Below are positions 61,420 through 64,000 of a DNA stretch of 64,000 nt, one piece after another. The notes below the pieces were generated by a model that worked only from the letters and a program-made list of their open reading frames with translations, did no database searches and was not told where the DNA came from. Numbering within the stretch: the first letter of the stretch is position 1; each line of letters opens with the position of its first letter. The position numbers were made by a program, and so were the translations under genes. This DNA comes from Streptomyces sp. CCM_MD2014 (GTDB lineage: Bacteria > Actinomycetota > Actinomycetes > Streptomycetales > Streptomycetaceae), in the NCBI RefSeq assembly GCF_000772045.1, contig NZ_CP009754.1, positions 7,688,001-7,752,000 of the forward strand, read 5' to 3'.

Positions 61420-62445
61420 ATGGAAGCCTCGGCGTTCCTCATCGCCGGTGTGATCGTCGCGCTTCTCGCCGTTTTCACCGTGGTGCGGGCGGTGCGCATC
61501 GTGCCGCAGGCCCGAGCCCGCAACGTCGAACGGCTCGGCCGCTACCACCGCACCCTGAAACCCGGACTCAGCGTGGTCATCCCGTACATCGACCGCGTCT
61601 ATCCGGTGATCGACCTGCGCGAACAGGTCGTCTCCTTCAAACCGCAACCCGTCATCACCGAGGACAACCTCGTCGTCGAGATCGACACCGTCCTGTACTT
61701 CCAGGTCACCGACCCGCGCGCGGCCTTCTACGAGATCGCGAACTTCCTCCAGGCCGTCGAGCAGCTCACCGTCACGACCTTGCGCAACGTCGTGGGATCC
61801 ATGGACCTGGAGAAGACCCTCACCTCGCGCGACACCATCAACAGCCAGCTGCGCGGTGTGCTCGACGAGGCCACCGGCAAGTGGGGACTGCGGGTGAACC
61901 GGGTGGAGATCAAGGCGATCGACCCGCCGCAGTCCATCAAGGACGCCATGCAGAAGCAGATGCGGGCCGAGCGGGACAAGCGGGCCGCGATCCTGGGCGC
62001 GGAAGGGCAGCGCCAGTCGCAGATCCTCACCGCCGAGGGCGACAAGCAGGCCGCCGTCCTGCGCGCCGAGGGCAACCGCACCGCGGAGATCCTCAAGGCG
62101 GAGGGCCAGTCCCGGGCCATCGACGAGGTCTTCCAGGCCGTCCACCGCAACGACCCCGACCCCAAGCTGCTGGCCTACCAGTACCTCCAGGTGCTGCCCC
62201 AACTGGCACAGGGCTCCGGCAGCACCTTCTGGGTCATCCCCAGCGAGGTCACCTCCGCGCTCCAGGGAGTGTCCCGCGCCTTCACCGAAGCACTGCCGCA
62301 GTCGCCGGCCACCCGCGAACACCCGTCGGACGACGGGGCCGCCCAGGCCGCCAGCGACACGGCGCAGGCCGCGGAGGCCGCCGCCCAGGCGCTCGCCGAC
62401 GCGGCCAGGGCCAATGGCGTGCCCCCCGAGGGCCACGCCGCGTGA
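61420..62445 (+). CDS. SPFH/Band 7 (stomatin/prohibitin-like) membrane protein
   Basis: A 341-residue protein with an N-terminal membrane segment, an SPFH domain (about 30-185; VDLREQVVSFKPQPVITEDNLVVEIDTVLYFQV), and a coiled-coil AEGxxQ/AEGxR repeat region (about 190-235) typical of QmcA/HflK-type oligomers. The C-terminus is an Ala-rich tail. It likely forms membrane rings with the NfeD protein encoded two bases upstream and may guide membrane proteases. The start at ATG 61420 is fixed by the spacing after nfeD. Confidence 0.93.
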   Translation: MEASAFLIAGVIVALLAVFTVVRAVRIVPQARARNVERLGRYHRTLKPGLSVVIPYIDRVYPVIDLREQVVSFKPQPVITEDNLVVEIDTVLYFQVTDPRAAFYEIANFLQAVEQLTVTTLRNVVGSMDLEKTLTSRDTINSQLRGVLDEATGKWGLRVNRVEIKAIDPPQSIKDAMQKQMRAERDKRAAILGAEGQRQSQILTAEGDKQAAVLRAEGNRTAEILKAEGQSRAIDEVFQAVHRNDPDPKLLAYQYLQVLPQLAQGSGSTFWVIPSEVTSALQGVSRAFTEALPQSPATREHPSDDGAAQAASDTAQAAEAAAQALADAARANGVPPEGHAA

Positions 62446-62449
62446 GCAC

Positions 62450-63382
62450 TCAGCCGACGGCCGGCCCCGTGATCGGCCGGCCGTCGGCGTCGTAGGGCCA
62501 GACATTCGTCCGGCAGCCGTGCAGGCCCTTGATCTGCTGCATCATCACCGGCGCCGGACGTCCCGCCCCGGGGCACCCCTCGTGGCCGTGGCCGAGGAAG
62601 TGCCCGACCTCGTGGTTGATGATCAGCGCCCGGTACGACGTCACGTCGTCCGCGTAGTACTGCGTCGCCAGCAGCCACCGCTTGAGGTTGACCATGACGT
62701 CCTGGCCCACGTTGCAGTTGACCTCGCCGCCGGTGTCCAGGCCGTACTGGCCGCATATGTCGTCCACCGTGCCCGCCGTGGCGAGCCGCACCCGGAAGTC
62801 GGACGAGCCGCCCGACACCCGCCGGAAGCCCACCTTCCCGTCGGCCGTCCAGCCCCGTTCGTCGGCGAGGATGCGCTCGACCTCGGTGGCGACGTCCCGC
62901 GCCGGGATGCCGATGCCGTCCTCGACCTGCACCACATAGGTCAGCGTCCGCGCGCTGCCGCCGACCCGGTCGCCGCCGCCGTCGGCGGTGGCGAAGGTTC
63001 CGGGCCCGGACGACGGTATCGAGTCGGGGTCCGGCCTCTCACCCGCCCTCTTCCCACCACCCGCGTCGGCGTCCTTCTCCCCTTGCTTCTCCTTCTCGTC
63101 CTTCTCCTTCTCGGGCTCGGGCGTGGGGGAGTCCTTCCGCGCCGCTCGCGGCCCACCGGTCTCCGTCACCGAGGACGCATCGGCCGAGCCGGTGGAGTGG
63201 CCGGCGGATTCCGTGCCCCCCTTGAGCGCCAGACCGCCGGCGAGCACCAGGACGGCGCCGGCCGCGAGCCCCGGCCACAGCAGGCGGGGCCGACCGCCCC
63301 GTCGGCGGCGGGCACGGCCGCCGCGGCGTCGGCGGCCGGCGGCGGAGGACGGTGGAGGAGTCGGTCGACGGCGCTCGTTCAT
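62450..63382 (-). CDS. DUF3152 membrane-anchored metalloprotease-like protein
   Basis: A 310-residue protein. A basic N-terminus is followed by one membrane helix (about 34-53) and a charged linker of Glu/Lys repeats (about 85-120). The DUF3152 domain carries HEVGHFLGHGH (H257, E258, H261, G264, H267), the HExxHxxGxxH zinc pattern of metzincins, with a nearby Cys (EGC) and C-terminal MMQQIKG. It is probably an extracellular zinc peptidase, though no activity is established for the family as far as I know. ATG 63382 is chosen over a longer frame. Confidence 0.88.
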   Translation of the reverse strand: MNERRRPTPPPSSAAGRRRRGGRARRRRGGRPRLLWPGLAAGAVLVLAGGLALKGGTESAGHSTGSADASSVTETGGPRAARKDSPTPEPEKEKDEKEKQGEKDADAGGGKRAGERPDPDSIPSSGPGTFATADGGGDRVGGSARTLTYVVQVEDGIGIPARDVATEVERILADERGWTADGKVGFRRVSGGSSDFRVRLATAGTVDDICGQYGLDTGGEVNCNVGQDVMVNLKRWLLATQYYADDVTSYRALIINHEVGHFLGHGHEGCPGAGRPAPVMMQQIKGLHGCRTNVWPYDADGRPITGPAVG

Positions 63383-63495
63383 GATCACAAAGCGTGCCCC
63401 GGGCGTGTGATCGCGCGGGGACGCCTTTTGGACCGCTGTGTAACAGCCGTCACCCGCACGCGGACTCACGCCCGCGCACGCGCATACTGAGGTCC

Positions 63496-64000
63496 ATGCC
63501 ACGGGTCCTGATCATCGAAGACGACCGCGCCGTCCGGGACGGCCTTCTTCTGGCCCTGCGCCGGCAGGGGCACGAGGTCGCCGCCGCCGCGACGGGCGAG
63601 GACGGTCTGGAACAGCTGCGGACGTTCCGGCCCGAGGCCGTGGTCCTCGACCTGATGCTGCCGGGCATGTCCGGCCTGGAGGTGTGCCGCCGCATCCGCG
63701 CCCACGACCAGCTGCCGATCATCATGGCCACCGCCCGCGGTGACGACACCGACATCGTGGTCGGGCTGGAGTCCGGAGCCGACGACTACGTGGTCAAACC
63801 GGTGCGCGCCCGCGTACTGGACGCACGCATACGCGCCGTGCTCCGCCGCGTGGGCAGCGCCTCCGACGACCAGGGCACCCCGCGCACCGAGCACCACGGC
63901 GACCTGGTCATCGACCGCGCCGGACTGACCGTCACCCACCAGGGACGGCCGGTCGCCCTCGGTCCCTCCGAACTGCGGCTGCTGCTCACCCTGTCCGCCT
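63496..64000 (+). CDS. OmpR-family response regulator, C-terminus off the window
   Basis: The visible 168 residues are a receiver domain with E8-D9-D10, the phosphorylated D52 (VVLDLMLPGM), and K101 (VVKP), followed by the start of an OmpR-type winged-helix domain (IDRAGLTVTHQGRPVALGPSELRLLLTL). CATACT (63483-63488) ends seven bases before the ATG, and GAGG is too close to act as a normal ribosome site, so the message may be leaderless. A histidine kinase gene would be expected to the right. Confidence 0.93.
   Translation, partial: MPRVLIIEDDRAVRDGLLLALRRQGHEVAAAATGEDGLEQLRTFRPEAVVLDLMLPGMSGLEVCRRIRAHDQLPIIMATARGDDTDIVVGLESGADDYVVKPVRARVLDARIRAVLRRVGSASDDQGTPRTEHHGDLVIDRAGLTVTHQGRPVALGPSELRLLLTLSA

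Overview
The window reads as a stretch of a Streptomyces-type actinobacterial chromosome. The DNA is very GC-rich, codon third positions are mostly G or C, GTG/TTG starts are common, and the gene set is typical of the genus: many small MarR/PadR/TetR/GntR/LacI regulators, SpoIIE-type phosphatases, twin-arginine lipoproteins, and secreted polysaccharide enzymes. I see no tRNA, rRNA, CRISPR array or intact mobile element. I cannot name the species.

Layout. (1) 1-11.7 kb: a complete sialic-acid utilisation locus. A Dpp-type ABC importer (binding protein, permease, a fused permease-ATPase, and a second ATPase cut by the left edge) is divergent from a GntR/FCD regulator. Beyond it lies an operon for a CE7 esterase, a secreted sialidase, NanA-type lyase, ROK kinase (NanK) and NanE epimerase. 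Near-identical inverted repeats sit in front of both transcription units, so one regulator probably controls release, uptake and conversion of sialic acid to GlcNAc-6-P. (2) 11.7-18 kb: long-form GAPDH, SseB-like protein, MarR and ArsR-like regulators, then a crcB-DUF190-crcB fluoride-export operon preceded by a probable fluoride riboswitch, then UppP and a fatty-acid desaturase. (3) 18-25.5 kb: glutaminase, DD-carboxypeptidase, a short second Rho factor, a PadR/methyltransferase group, a HutC-type GntR regulator with a DasR-like site, and a second CE7 esterase. (4) 25.6-36 kb: a molybdopterin oxidoreductase with its flavin reductase and a MarR regulator, a PrmC-like methyltransferase, a PAS/GAF/SpoIIE phosphatase, secreted proteins, and FadH with a PadR regulator. 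(5) 36-41 kb: surface/fibronectin proteins, a GH75 chitosanase, and the PTS-dependent dihydroxyacetone kinase operon dhaKLM. (6) 41-44 kb: a less GC-biased stretch holding 1.2 kb with no gene, a second NAD kinase and a DUF1275 membrane protein. (7) 44.5-57.6 kb: a PLP amino-acid decarboxylase, a LacI-dioxygenase-sugar porter cluster, a TetR/FAD-monooxygenase pair, small enzymes, and a second SpoIIE phosphatase fused to an anti-sigma kinase domain. (8) 57.8-64 kb: a divergent type III polyketide synthase, DoxX, a chitin-active LPMO under DasR boxes, an NfeD/SPFH pair, a DUF3152 metalloprotease-like protein, and a response regulator cut by the right edge.

The parts share an amino-sugar theme. 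Sialic acid catabolism ends in GlcNAc-6-P, the chitin LPMO carries sites resembling those of the GlcN-6-P-responsive regulator DasR, and a chitosanase and a HutC-type regulator have related palindromes nearby. The observations I rate highest are the fluoride riboswitch with a visible Shine-Dalgarno-sequestering partner, the sialic acid regulon with its shared operator and fused transporter subunit, the divergent stand-alone type III PKS, and a group of five genes whose -10-like hexamers sit exactly six bases before the start codon (predicted leaderless mRNAs).
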